Shown here one piece after another: positions 20,033 to 28,665 of a DNA stretch of 30,233 nucleotides. The stretch's first letter is position 1. Every line of letters starts with the position of its first letter. Made by a program: the position numbers and the translations under genes. The stretch is from Prevotellaceae bacterium UBA4361 (lineage in GTDB: Bacteria; Bacteroidota; Bacteroidia; Bacteroidales; Bacteroidaceae), in contig DGSN01000061.1 of NCBI GenBank assembly GCA_002393575.1, positions 1 to 30,233 on the forward strand, given 5' to 3'. The notes below the pieces were generated by a model. That model did not search any database, was not told the origin of the DNA, and was given only the letters and a program-made list of their open reading frames with translations.

Positions 20033-23000
20033 ATGAAAAAACTATTTACACTTTTGTTAGGTTTAAGTGCATCCTTAGGAGCCTTAGCCTACGTTAATCC
20101 AGATGGATTTAGTGGTGTTTCTTTCAAAGATATTGGAAGTGATACACAGTTGATTGAAATGAGTTCGCCAAATGCTCTTTCCGCATGGGCTACAGATGCA
20201 ACTGAGCTTGGTTATATGGGACAGACCAACAGAACAAAACTGGTGATTACTGGTCCTATGAGTGCAAGTGACTTTACTGCTCTCTCTGGTGATGCTTGGA
20301 AGAGTTTTACCACTGTTGACCTCAGTAAGGTGACTGTGACAGACCCTTCTTATATCAGCAACATGAATTTGACGAATGCTCAGACTGTTGTTCTTCCAAG
20401 TGGTCTGACTAAGGAGCAGGTTGCAAGCCTTAAGGATGAAGCTAAGAATGTGGTTGCTGGAATCACAGGAGAAACTCTTGAACAAGTAATTCCTCACTAT
20501 TTTTTTGAAGTGAATGGTAAGAGTTTTGAATATACAGGTGCTGTGGAAGAAGGTCAGACAAGTGTCACTCTTACTGACTATCCTTTGATGGCAAACTTGA
20601 CGTTAGTTGAAGACTATCCTATGTATAAGTACTCTTATGCAGAAAGCGACCGTGAATATACCATTACAGAAACTGAATATACTAGTCACATGGTAGCAGA
20701 GTGGGCTAGTGGTGTTTATTATACCGATTTTTATTCTCCATCAGAACTTGAGGTTAAGCTAACTCAAGATGGTGAAAAAACCTCCTGGCTTTATAATGGT
20801 TCTGACGTTGGTGATACTAATCCTAATATAGCTGATAATGTAAGTTATGATGAAGTAACTGGCAAATATACTTTAACCGCTTGGGTTTGGACTAGTAATT
20901 TTGGTAACTTACAGACAGGTTGGGAAGTAACTCGCGTTTCTTCTCCTAAATATACTTATAATTGGTTAGATAATAATGGTAATACTTTAACTTTGGATTT
21001 TACAGGTAATAGTTACGAAATTGATGGTTCTCCTTATGGCAAAGTATCTTATAGTTCAAATTTATTTAAAATACGACCTACTTCTGTTTATAAATACACC
21101 TATACTGATATAAACGGTGAAACTCAGACAGCTGAATTTTCTGCTCCTACAGAACAGATTCAAGCAGGTTCTTATTCTGGTATAGTTGGCTTGACAAATA
21201 TCCCAGAGACTCAAACTGAATTTGTCGTTGACGGTATGGCTGCATACGTCAAAACTGCTGGAACATTATCAAGCGTTGCTTCCACTATCTATGATTCAAG
21301 CGTTAAAACTCAGTATCGTGGAGCTAAGAACATCACGATTATGGGTAACATCAATAACAGTGACTTGACAGAACTGAGTGAAACAAACTTTGGCAGTGTT
21401 GAATATCTCAGCATGAAGGATGCTGTGCTTGATGGTAACATCACGGTTACAACCACTATTACTGAGAATGGTCAAGAAAAGACAGTAGTTGTACCAGCCT
21501 TTAATATTAAAGGTACAGCTGCCATTATTCTTCCAGCAATCAAGGATGGAACAAGCACTCGTAATGTAAGTAAGATGGAATTAGGTGCTATCCAAGCACA
21601 AGGTGGATGGACTCCTGTATATCATTGTCTTTCCTATTTTGACAAGGATGATGCTACCAAGATGTACATCTATGCTTTCGATGCTGCTGTTGCAAAATTA
21701 GGTGATGCAGTAAGCAATAATACAGCTATCACATTCATCCCTATGTATAACACGGACGGTGAATTTGCTCAGTTCATGGGTTATCAGCACAACTCTATTG
21801 AAGCCTTTGAACCATTCCGCCAGGCATTGGGTGAACTGCCAGCTATTAGCATGGATCTCTCCATCGTAAATCAGTGGATGAATCCTGACTTTACCCATCT
21901 TGATGCTAATACTCATTACCTTACAGTTTATGGAAATGTCAACGGAAGTTATAAACCTCAGTATGACTTTACAGGTCTTTCAGAAGAAAGTGTTTTTGAT
22001 TATCCATCAACTGTTTGGGTTGTTTCCGCTTACAGAGTAGATGAGGCTGATGCTTTTGTGCTTGATGAGAACGGAAATAAAGTACAACGTGTTGACATAG
22101 ATGGTAACCTTGTATTTGAAGAAGACGGCGTGACTCCTAAGTGGCAGCGTACAGGTGGTGCAACGAAAATTCACTATGCTGGCAAATTCTTGGAAGCTAC
22201 AGAGCCAACCAATCTTATATATGTTCGCGACCGTAGTGCTGTAACAGGTGCAGACGATGTGACAAGTCTCTTGGATGGTGCAAAGAATTATTTCACCAAC
22301 GAACAGTTGTATGCAACCCGTCAGATTTTCATTGGTTCTTATAATAACAATGAAATCGCTGAAATCGACAACGACATTCATGGCAATGTGTTCGACTTCA
22401 TGACCGGTACAAACTTCACTACAGTAACAGTAGGCGAGGGTGATGCAGCCAAGACCTTAGACTGCATTGTGAACCTCGACAACGACAATGTGAAGTACAT
22501 TCTTCTTCCAGACAACCATGAAGCAGATATCAATGCAACAAGTACTGACAACTGCTCTTTCTCTAATTGTTCTGAACTTCTCTGTGTAGGTGCATATAAC
22601 ACTACTACCAACACTCTCACCACTTGGTCTTCCGCACCAGGCAATGTGTATGCTGTTACATCTAAGATTCGTCCACAGAAAACAGATCGTGGCACAGGCT
22701 TGGTTTGTGCTTCTTTGAACAATGTTGTGATGTCGGGTAAGCTGAACCTTGCTGATATTTCGGCAGGGACAGGAAATGGTCTTGACCATGGTCTTGAAGG
22801 TGCGGTCGTAAAGAATGCTGATTTGAGCAAGGCATACTTCCCTAATCAGGAAGATATGGTTTTCTGTCCTCAGTATTCTGATGGCGGTGCTTCTTGGGAT
22901 AAAAACATTGAGACCCTCCTCCTCCCAACCGATCCACGTCAGACATTGATTCCTGCACATAGCCTACATGGTTCTGCTAATCTTAATGAACTTTGCGTTC

Positions 23001-24958
23001 CATACAACTATGAGACAATTGGAGAGGATGCATTCGGCTTAATGGGAGCAAAGATCATCACAACTACTGATGCAGATGGAAACCTCATTATTGCTGGACG
23101 ACAGTATAAAGAAACAGATGCAGAGGGCAATTTAATTGACATTGATGGAGAGATTATTCCTAACAAGGGATTAAATACATTCTCATTATCCAGCAACCTG
23201 AAATCCATTGGAACAATGGCTTTCTGGACAGGAAACAAGGGCCTGCGAGATGTCTATGTTTTGGCAACAACAGCTCCAAGATGTGCAGCAGATGCATTCA
23301 ATTCTGAAAACTACTGTGGTAATATCGGTTTCGAAGGTAACTTCAAGCACCCAATCACTCGCGACAACTATCACAATGGCGATGATATTTGGTACACAAT
23401 TCTCCACTTCCCTTCTGACATTAATGTAAACGAAGCAAAGAAGTACACAGACATCACCCGCGATTACTCTCTCATCGATGAAACTTCAGCATTCGATGGA
23501 AAGGGTCAGTTGAAGCATTGGCCAAACCACAGTGAGATTAGCCGTGCTTACGACCAGGCTTTGTCTGGTGTGATTTGGAACGATTGGCCATATATGACTG
23601 AGGCTGACTATCAAATCACTTTGGGTGCTCTGCCAGCTGTTTTGGAAGCAAAGGGTTATACTGAGGAAGAGGCAAAAGCCTATGTTGATCATTACAGAAA
23701 ACTTGGTTATGAAGGTAGCAAGTACGAGCTCCGCGTAACAGACGGTGGTAATGAGGACGGTATCGGTACTATACCTGATGGTACAATCACTGCAACTTAC
23801 TACAAGGAACTTCAGGAAGGTGTTACCCCACAGACTTGCGATTTCTACGACTATATTGGCTGGCACCAGTTTGTGCTGACGGACTATTATCGCTACGAAG
23901 AAATTGAAGTAGATGATACACCTAAGAACTACACGAAGCTTGACTACTATACTTTGTGCTTCCCTTACGACTTGACTCGTCAAGAAGTGATTGACCTTAT
24001 TGGTGCTCCTAACAAAAATGGCAATACTTTGAATGGACAAGCTCTCACAGAAGATGCATTCCCAGAGGTTTACACTCTGAAGTCTGTCATCCGCAATCAG
24101 CAAACCCAACATATTGACTTGGGCTTCAGCAAGGAACTGATGGCAATCGCGAAGACCGGTAAGGAAATCACAGTGACTAATAAAGGATGGGATTACAACA
24201 ACAATCTGACGACTAACAACAAGAAAGCTGGTAATGACAAGGCTATCTTCCTCAAGGGTGGTTATCCATACTTAGTGAGACCAATCGTGCCAGAAGGTAC
24301 ATCCTTCTCTAACCTTGCAGAATACATGATGTCAATTTCCGATTTGACTGCTGATGACCTTGGCTATCAGAAAGTAACATCTGGTGGTGCCTACATCTCA
24401 GTTCCATACAGTTCACAGGGTGTTATTTCAACGGATGAGAATGGTGATCAGTTGAAATGGACAGATGAAGATGGTAACAAACAATATTACTATTACTTCT
24501 TCCAGGGAACTTACGAGAATGAGGATCTTCCAAAATATGCTTACTATCTTGGTCAGAAGAATGGAAAGAGATCTTTCTTCTACGATACAACAGGCACTCG
24601 CAAGTGGAACCGCTTCTCAGCCATCATTGGTGGTAGGTGCCCAACAGATAATGCTATTACTTATATCGGCTTTGACCATGGTACTTCTTCAAAAACAGTT
24701 TCAACTGTTACCATCCTCATGCGCAATGCTGACGACTCATTCAATCCTGCAAACAACGATGTGAAGGTGAACTTCACATTCGAGGGTGAAGATGGCTTCG
24801 ACGAGACAGTAGCTATCGAGAGCATTAATGGCGAGGCAGTGAATAGCGCAGTTGAAGGTGATGTTTACACTGTAACTGGTCAGTTCGTTGGCAAGTCTGT
24901 GAATGGTCTTTCTAAGGGCCTCTACATTGTGAACGGTAAGAAGGTGATGGTGAAGTAA
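20033..24958 (+). CDS. Giant BspA-like surface/secreted protein
   Basis: A 1641-residue protein with a signal peptide (MKKLFTLLLGLSASLGALAY). The N-terminal region (about 60-145: LVITGPMSASDFTALSGDAWKSF.., VDLSKVTV, TVVLPSGLTKEQV) and the middle (ITIMGNINNSDLTELSETNFGSVEYLSMKDAVL.., ISDLTADDLG) follow the degenerate leucine-rich pattern of BspA-like proteins, which mediate adhesion in Bacteroidota. Residues about 190-390 hold three repeated beta units with Y-x-Y-x-Y-x-D/W-x-(N)G-x-x-x-T. The C-terminus (VAIESINGEAVN..DVYTVTGQFVGKSVNGLSKGLYIVNGKKVMVK) resembles type IX secretion sorting tails, so it is probably secreted across the outer membrane by that route. Exact ligand unknown. It is followed after 38 bases by a tiny gene that may be co-transcribed. 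Confidence 0.85.
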   Translation: MKKLFTLLLGLSASLGALAYVNPDGFSGVSFKDIGSDTQLIEMSSPNALSAWATDATELGYMGQTNRTKLVITGPMSASDFTALSGDAWKSFTTVDLSKVTVTDPSYISNMNLTNAQTVVLPSGLTKEQVASLKDEAKNVVAGITGETLEQVIPHYFFEVNGKSFEYTGAVEEGQTSVTLTDYPLMANLTLVEDYPMYKYSYAESDREYTITETEYTSHMVAEWASGVYYTDFYSPSELEVKLTQDGEKTSWLYNGSDVGDTNPNIADNVSYDEVTGKYTLTAWVWTSNFGNLQTGWEVTRVSSPKYTYNWLDNNGNTLTLDFTGNSYEIDGSPYGKVSYSSNLFKIRPTSVYKYTYTDINGETQTAEFSAPTEQIQAGSYSGIVGLTNIPETQTEFVVDGMAAYVKTAGTLSSVASTIYDSSVKTQYRGAKNITIMGNINNSDLTELSETNFGSVEYLSMKDAVLDGNITVTTTITENGQEKTVVVPAFNIKGTAAIILPAIKDGTSTRNVSKMELGAIQAQGGWTPVYHCLSYFDKDDATKMYIYAFDAAVAKLGDAVSNNTAITFIPMYNTDGEFAQFMGYQHNSIEAFEPFRQALGELPAISMDLSIVNQWMNPDFTHLDANTHYLTVYGNVNGSYKPQYDFTGLSEESVFDYPSTVWVVSAYRVDEADAFVLDENGNKVQRVDIDGNLVFEEDGVTPKWQRTGGATKIHYAGKFLEATEPTNLIYVRDRSAVTGADDVTSLLDGAKNYFTNEQLYATRQIFIGSYNNNEIAEIDNDIHGNVFDFMTGTNFTTVTVGEGDAAKTLDCIVNLDNDNVKYILLPDNHEADINATSTDNCSFSNCSELLCVGAYNTTTNTLTTWSSAPGNVYAVTSKIRPQKTDRGTGLVCASLNNVVMSGKLNLADISAGTGNGLDHGLEGAVVKNADLSKAYFPNQEDMVFCPQYSDGGASWDKNIETLLLPTDPRQTLIPAHSLHGSANLNELCVPYNYETIGEDAFGLMGAKIITTTDADGNLIIAGRQYKETDAEGNLIDIDGEIIPNKGLNTFSLSSNLKSIGTMAFWTGNKGLRDVYVLATTAPRCAADAFNSENYCGNIGFEGNFKHPITRDNYHNGDDIWYTILHFPSDINVNEAKKYTDITRDYSLIDETSAFDGKGQLKHWPNHSEISRAYDQALSGVIWNDWPYMTEADYQITLGALPAVLEAKGYTEEEAKAYVDHYRKLGYEGSKYELRVTDGGNEDGIGTIPDGTITATYYKELQEGVTPQTCDFYDYIGWHQFVLTDYYRYEEIEVDDTPKNYTKLDYYTLCFPYDLTRQEVIDLIGAPNKNGNTLNGQALTEDAFPEVYTLKSVIRNQQTQHIDLGFSKELMAIAKTGKEITVTNKGWDYNNNLTTNNKKAGNDKAIFLKGGYPYLVRPIVPEGTSFSNLAEYMMSISDLTADDLGYQKVTSGGAYISVPYSSQGVISTDENGDQLKWTDEDGNKQYYYYFFQGTYENEDLPKYAYYLGQKNGKRSFFYDTTGTRKWNRFSAIIGGRCPTDNAITYIGFDHGTSSKTVSTVTILMRNADDSFNPANNDVKVNFTFEGEDGFDETVAIESINGEAVNSAVEGDVYTVTGQFVGKSVNGLSKGLYIVNGKKVMVK

Positions 24959-24996
24959 TCAAATTGTTTCATAAAAACTAAAAAATATTCAGAAAC

Positions 24997-25200
24997 ATGA
25001 TTAAGAAAAATTATGTCTTTCCTCAGACAGTAGTCAACAAGCAATTTGTGATTGCCCAATGCCTTTGCGTCAGTGGAGAAGGTAGAGATATATCTTACGA
25101 AGGTGGAAATGATGGTCCAGGCATGGGCGAAGGTGGAGGCGACGGCGAAGGAAACTTCACAAAGAAGCGCGATGGCAACGACTATGGCAACATCTGGTAA
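24997..25200 (+). CDS. Small glycine/acid-rich protein
   Basis: A 67-residue protein. The N-terminus MIKKNYVFPQTVVNKQFVIA is followed by CLCVSGEGRDISYEGG, a Gly/Glu/Asp-rich stretch (GPGMGEGGGDGEGN), then a basic patch (KKR) and the C-terminus YGNIW. I do not know a named family, but the plan fits a class of very small proteins seen beside surface-protein genes in Bacteroidales: a short lysine start, a P-x-x-x-V-x hydrophobic strand, a residue change at S, a disordered Gly/Asp region and a final aromatic W. It lies 38 bases behind the giant BspA-like gene and 111 before the next leucine-rich gene, separated from the latter by a hairpin. It could be a precursor peptide, a secreted small protein or a cell-surface cofactor; none is shown. 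Confidence 0.65.
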   Translation: MIKKNYVFPQTVVNKQFVIAQCLCVSGEGRDISYEGGNDGPGMGEGGGDGEGNFTKKRDGNDYGNIW

Positions 25201-25232
25201 TTGATATCAGAGGAACAAAAGACAATAGCAGC

Positions 25233-25267
25233 AAGGAGCGGGTGACAATATCTGTCAGTCGCTCCTT
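25233..25267 (+). terminator. Terminator-like hairpin after the small gene
   Basis: AAGGAGCG (25233-25240) pairs with CGCTCCTT (25260-25267), extended inward by TGACA/TGTCA around ATATC. Only a short T-rich tail follows, so it may be a weak terminator. Confidence 0.6.
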
Positions 25268-25311
25268 TCATTCCATTCACAATTGTATCATCCTTTATTC
25301 TATTCTGACTT

Positions 25312-27219
25312 ATGAAACATGCCATCTATTCAGTTTTATTCATTCTGCTATCACTTTGCCATTGTAAGGATGCGTATGCCTATGACCTGGCAGTGAAGAA
25401 CACGGACGGAAAAACCATCTACTATAATTATACAGCGGATAAAAAAAATTTGAAGGTATGCTATTACAATCAGACAAATGCTGTTGATAACGTGAGAGGC
25501 ACAGCATACGCTGGCAGCATAGTCATTCCCGAGGAGGTGAGCTACAAATCCGTCTCCTACCCTGTTGTTGCCATCGAGGAGGATGCTTTCACGTTTTGCG
25601 AAGGAATCACACAGGTGGTGTTACCCTCTTCGGTGAAGTCCATTGAGGAATATGCTTTCTTTGAATGTACTGGCCTAAGCTCCATCGCTCTGCCTGAAGG
25701 TCTCGAAAGTATCGGCAATTCTGCTTTCTATCGCTGCCTGGCTTTGGAAGAAATACATCTCCCTGCATCACTCAATAAGGTAGGAGCAACAGCCTTTTCT
25801 CTCTGCAAGAACCTCACAAGGTTGACCGTAGCAGAGGAAAACACCACCTTTGACACACGCGAGGATTGCAATGCACTCATTGAGACTGCAACAAATACTT
25901 TGCTGATAGGACTCAAAACAAGCTCAATTCCAGCTTCTGTTACTGCCATTGGTGACTATGCGTTCCAGAATGTCGATATCACTTCGATTGATGTTCCTGC
26001 CAATGTGAAATCAATTGGAAACTATGCCTTTCGGTATGCTCCTCTTATCAGTTTGACTCTTCACTCAGGGTTGGAGAGCATTGGAAACTTTGCTTTCAAC
26101 TCCTGCCATTCACTACCATCTGTAACAATACCTTACACCATCAAGACTGTAGGCTGCAATGCGTTCCAAAACTGTACGAATCTTGTCAGTGCAGACATTC
26201 CTGCTTCATTGGCACATGTTCCAGACTATTGTTTCGAAGGCTGTGTTAGCTTGACAAGTGTACTTGTACCTAATTCTGTAGAAAGTATTGGTGAATACGC
26301 CTTTCGTGGGTGTATGAACTTGAATGAAGCGATTCTCGGTAGTACCATCTCCTCCATCGGTAAATTGGCATTCAGCGAATGTTCATCGCTACGTTCTATA
26401 GTGCTTCCTGCTGCTTTGAAAACTGTCAGTTTCTGTTGCTTCCAGTATTGCACCAGTCTTGAAGAGGTAGATTTGGCAAATGTTGAGAAAATTGAGAATT
26501 GCGCATTTCAGTATTGCAGTAATCTGAAAAGTGTTGCTCTTCCAAAGACCACGACGTGGATGGGAACATTCGTTTTTTCTGAATGTTCTCAGCTGGAAAC
26601 GGCATCACTCCCAGAGGGCTTAAAAGAAATGGGATACCTCTGCTTTGAGAATTGTTCAAAGCTTTCAGCATTGTCAATTCCTTCAACTTTGAAGATTGTC
26701 CCACGCTATCTCTGCTATGGCTGTACGTCTCTGAAAACATTGAATATCGCTGAGGGTGTGACTCGATTAGAAGAAGGTGCATTCAGCAGTTGCAAGCCTC
26801 TCCAAACGCTAACATTGCCTTCAACGCTGACATTCATAGATGTCAATGCTTTCAGAAACTGTAACGCACTGAAAGAAGTTGTTTCGATGATTCCTGCTGA
26901 AAATCTTTTCAGCATTGATGAAAGTGTTTTCCATTCCAATAATTACGAAACTGCCAAGTTACTTGTGCCTAAGGGGGCTTCTTCCATATATGCTGAAACC
27001 TCCGCTTGGAAGAACTTTAGCCAAATCATCGAGCAATACATCCTTGGCGATGTGAACGAAGATGGAATGGTAGATATAAGCGATGTGGTGGCAGTTGTGA
27101 ACTACATCCTCAGCACCGACTCTGCAAACATCAATCTCTATGCAGCAGATATGGACGAAAATACTTCCATCGACATCAGCGATGTGGTTGCCATCGTCAA
27201 CCTCATCCTCGGTCAATGA
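25312..27219 (+). CDS. BspA-like leucine-rich repeat protein with dockerin-like tail
   Basis: A 635-residue secreted protein with a signal peptide (MKHAIYSVLFILLSLCHCKDAYA). About 18 tandem repeats of roughly 23 residues of the LRR_5/BspA type (I-x-x-x-A-F-x-x-C-x-x-L-x-x-x-x-L-P-x-x-L-x-x) run from about residue 85 to 535. Many have a conserved Cys after the AF-x-x position. The C-terminal 60 residues hold two EF-hand-like dockerin repeats: DVNEDGMVDISDVVAVVNYIL and DMDENTSIDISDVVAIVNLILGQ. The same dockerin-like words occur in the protein at 5724-7121. The tail suggests calcium-dependent docking or surface attachment. Adhesion is the usual role of such proteins; the ligand is unknown. Confidence 0.9.
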   Translation: MKHAIYSVLFILLSLCHCKDAYAYDLAVKNTDGKTIYYNYTADKKNLKVCYYNQTNAVDNVRGTAYAGSIVIPEEVSYKSVSYPVVAIEEDAFTFCEGITQVVLPSSVKSIEEYAFFECTGLSSIALPEGLESIGNSAFYRCLALEEIHLPASLNKVGATAFSLCKNLTRLTVAEENTTFDTREDCNALIETATNTLLIGLKTSSIPASVTAIGDYAFQNVDITSIDVPANVKSIGNYAFRYAPLISLTLHSGLESIGNFAFNSCHSLPSVTIPYTIKTVGCNAFQNCTNLVSADIPASLAHVPDYCFEGCVSLTSVLVPNSVESIGEYAFRGCMNLNEAILGSTISSIGKLAFSECSSLRSIVLPAALKTVSFCCFQYCTSLEEVDLANVEKIENCAFQYCSNLKSVALPKTTTWMGTFVFSECSQLETASLPEGLKEMGYLCFENCSKLSALSIPSTLKIVPRYLCYGCTSLKTLNIAEGVTRLEEGAFSSCKPLQTLTLPSTLTFIDVNAFRNCNALKEVVSMIPAENLFSIDESVFHSNNYETAKLLVPKGASSIYAETSAWKNFSQIIEQYILGDVNEDGMVDISDVVAVVNYILSTDSANINLYAADMDENTSIDISDVVAIVNLILGQ

Positions 27220-27300
27220 GAAATTATATTGAACAGTCAACAGACTTCATACCCTCTCTCCACGGAGCGCAGGCATCCCGCTTGCGCTCCGAGTGTGTTT
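27220..27300 (+). terminator. Hairpin after the leucine-rich gene
   Basis: CGGAGCGCA (27263-27271) and TGCGCTCCG (27283-27291) form a perfect 9-bp stem around GGCATCCCGCT, followed by AGTGTGTTT. It probably serves as terminator; its GC-rich composition contrasts with the surrounding DNA. Confidence 0.6.
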
Positions 27301-27338
27301 AAAAATCTCTACGGAGTTTAGGAACAAAGGAGATGATA
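27301..27338. repeat. 38-bp repeat, copy 1
   Basis: AAAAATCTCTACGGAGTTTA then GGAACAAAGGAGATGATA. Copies 2 and 3 are at 28068-28105 and 28666-28703, each with one difference. The core CTACGGAG..TTTAGGA is shared with the long direct repeats at 17.9 and 19.0 kb. It lies just upstream of the toxin-antitoxin pair. Confidence 0.9.
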
Positions 27339-27415
27339 GATAATAAAAGAATAACGGAGGAAGTATTAGGTGATGGATTTTTTCTGAAAAACACTCTCTT
27401 ATTGTAAAAATTATG

Positions 27416-27423
27416 TATATTTG
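27416..27423 (+). promoter_or_regulatory. -7 element of the PIN toxin-antitoxin pair
   Basis: TATATTTG matches TAnnTTTG and is 15 bases upstream of the antitoxin ATG at 27439. The -33 position is not conserved. Confidence 0.6.
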
Positions 27424-27438
27424 CAAACAAATTAACAA

Positions 27439-27618
27439 ATGGAAAGTGAAATGACTACAACAACTACTACAACCAAAACGAAAAGAAGGAAAAGGAAACT
27501 CTCACCAGAGGAGAGGAGAAAGGTGAATGCAGCTATCGTTCCTCAAAATAGAAGCATGAAAGCATTTGTTGAACACAGAGGTGAAACTTGGGTGAAAGAT
27601 CCAATGCTATTGTTATGA
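27439..27618 (+). CDS. Putative antitoxin (59 residues) of PIN-toxin pair
   Basis: A short gene. ATG 27439 (alternative 27451) encodes a protein with a run of Thr and a highly basic patch (TKTKRRKRKLSPEERRK), then a C-terminal part (VNAAIVPQNRSMKAFVEHRG, then ETWVKDPMLLL). The stop overlaps the start of the PIN-domain toxin gene (ATGA, 27615-27618), the classic arrangement of an antitoxin with a VapC-like toxin. The basic N-terminal half may bind DNA or RNA and the C-terminal half would contact the toxin. No standard VapB motif (AbrB, ribbon-helix-helix) is obvious, so this is assigned by position. Frame and overlap are clear. Confidence 0.7.
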   Translation: MESEMTTTTTTTKTKRRKRKLSPEERRKVNAAIVPQNRSMKAFVEHRGETWVKDPMLLL

Positions 27619-28037
27619 GGTATCTTATTGATACAAACATATTCATTTACTTGTCCACAGATAAGGACATGCTGAGTTCTGATGTGGTGGCAATGCTTAG
27701 TGAACCAGATGCACTGATTTGCATGAGTGCAGAATCAGTTCGTGAACTGATAGTTGCCTTCAATGCCAAGGGATGGGGCAACAAGCGATGGAAAACCGCT
27801 GAGGATATGGTGCGCGACATAGAAGAGACATTTTTTGTGGAGATTCTGCCTATTCAAAAGGAAGTGATGCAAACTTATTCCCGTATGCGTCTCAATAAAG
27901 CTATGAATCATAAAGATCCTTCCGACCACGTCATCATTGCCCATGCCATGACGTTGAAGATGCCACTCATATCGAGTGACACACGTTTTTCTTACTACAC
28001 TCGTCAAGGACTCGATTTCATCTTCAACGAGAAATAG
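27615..28037 (+). CDS. VapC-like PIN-domain toxin
   Basis: A 140-residue protein starting at ATG 27615 (an upstream in-frame TTG at 27588 would run within the antitoxin and is unlikely). The PIN-domain acidic residues are present: MRYLIDTNIFIYL (D6), E in SAESVRELIVAF near residue 45, D in NHKDPSDHVIIAHAM (about 101 and 104), and the final D in PLISSDTRF (about 119). PIN toxins of the VapC type cut tRNA or rRNA, and the pair is controlled by the antitoxin encoded just before. The DPSDHVIIAHAM signature is typical of Bacteroidota PIN toxins. It lies between two copies of the 38-bp repeat. Confidence 0.87.
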   Translation: MRYLIDTNIFIYLSTDKDMLSSDVVAMLSEPDALICMSAESVRELIVAFNAKGWGNKRWKTAEDMVRDIEETFFVEILPIQKEVMQTYSRMRLNKAMNHKDPSDHVIIAHAMTLKMPLISSDTRFSYYTRQGLDFIFNEK

Positions 28038-28067
28038 AGCAACAAATAAATTCAATATAATCACAAA

Positions 28068-28105
28068 AAAAATCTCTACGGAGTTTAGGAACAAAGGAAA
28101 TGATA
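28068..28105. repeat. 38-bp repeat, copy 2
   Basis: Same sequence as copy 1 with a G-to-A change near the end. It stands between the toxin gene and the orphan gene at 28298-28615. Confidence 0.9.
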
Positions 28106-28141
28106 AACGAATAACCCTAATACTCAGGAGAACTTATATGA

Positions 28142-28208
28142 GTCAACAAATTTACACAAACGAACACGAAGATATATCTAAGAACCTTTGAATCGATCAA
28201 GCCAAAGA
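28142..28208. repeat. Decayed composite repeat
   Basis: GTCAACAAATTTACACAAAC and GAACACGAA (28142-28170) are followed by AGAACCTTTGAATCGATCAAGCCAAAG (to 28207). This is the same order as the composite at 18.0 kb read on the other strand (GTCAACAAATTGACACAAAT..GAACACGAA, then AGAACCTTTAGCTCGGCGTAGCC), but with the second part worn. Confidence 0.6.
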
Positions 28209-28277
28209 AAAGAAAGGAAATGTATAAAAATGTGGCAATAAATGCAGATAGGAGTAAGATTTAATGAAAGAAAATTG

Positions 28278-28285
28278 TAAATTTG
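28278..28285 (+). promoter_or_regulatory. -7 element of the orphan gene
   Basis: TAAATTTG matches TAnnTTTG and lies 12 bases before the ATG at 28298, so the transcript would be almost leaderless, as for the antitoxin gene. Confidence 0.55.
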
Positions 28286-28297
28286 CAACCAAAGAAA

Positions 28298-28615
28298 ATG
28301 TCACAAAAAAACCCGGATTCATCACCAGCATCTGAATATCTGGGAGAGGAACTACCGGGACTGCACTGCAAATATACACATATTCATGGAATTAAACAAG
28401 CAATTCTTCGAAAAAGTTTTCTCCACGAAGAGAATGGAACGATATTCCCCAATGAATCCATTTGTTGGAATTTGTCACGTATTGAAGAAATACATGCAGA
28501 GATTCTGAAGGTGATAGGCTGGATGAATTGTGATTTGCCCGAATGGGTAAAGACTCACGAGCGTTTTGAAAACGTCTGTGCAGAGATAAGAGAGTCTATG
28601 GAATGGAATTCATAG
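28298..28615 (+). CDS. Orphan small protein of unknown function
   Basis: A 105-residue soluble protein, starting at ATG 28298 (the in-frame TTG at 28283 lies in the -7 box). No signal peptide and no motif that I recognise. Ser/Pro-rich N-terminus (MSQKNPDSSPASEYLGEELP), then two probable helices with IHGIKQAILRKSFLHEENGT, and a Trp-rich end (CWNLSRIEEIHAEILKVIGW.., LPEWVKTHERFENVCAEIRE). It stands alone with its own promoter between repeat copies 2 and 3. The setting suggests an accessory gene, possibly of a stress or defence type, but nothing in the sequence proves a function. Confidence 0.62.
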   Translation: MSQKNPDSSPASEYLGEELPGLHCKYTHIHGIKQAILRKSFLHEENGTIFPNESICWNLSRIEEIHAEILKVIGWMNCDLPEWVKTHERFENVCAEIRESMEWNS

Positions 28616-28665
28616 CAATGAATCAGTCAATAAATAGACTACGTCAAGCTATAGATTCACGAAGA

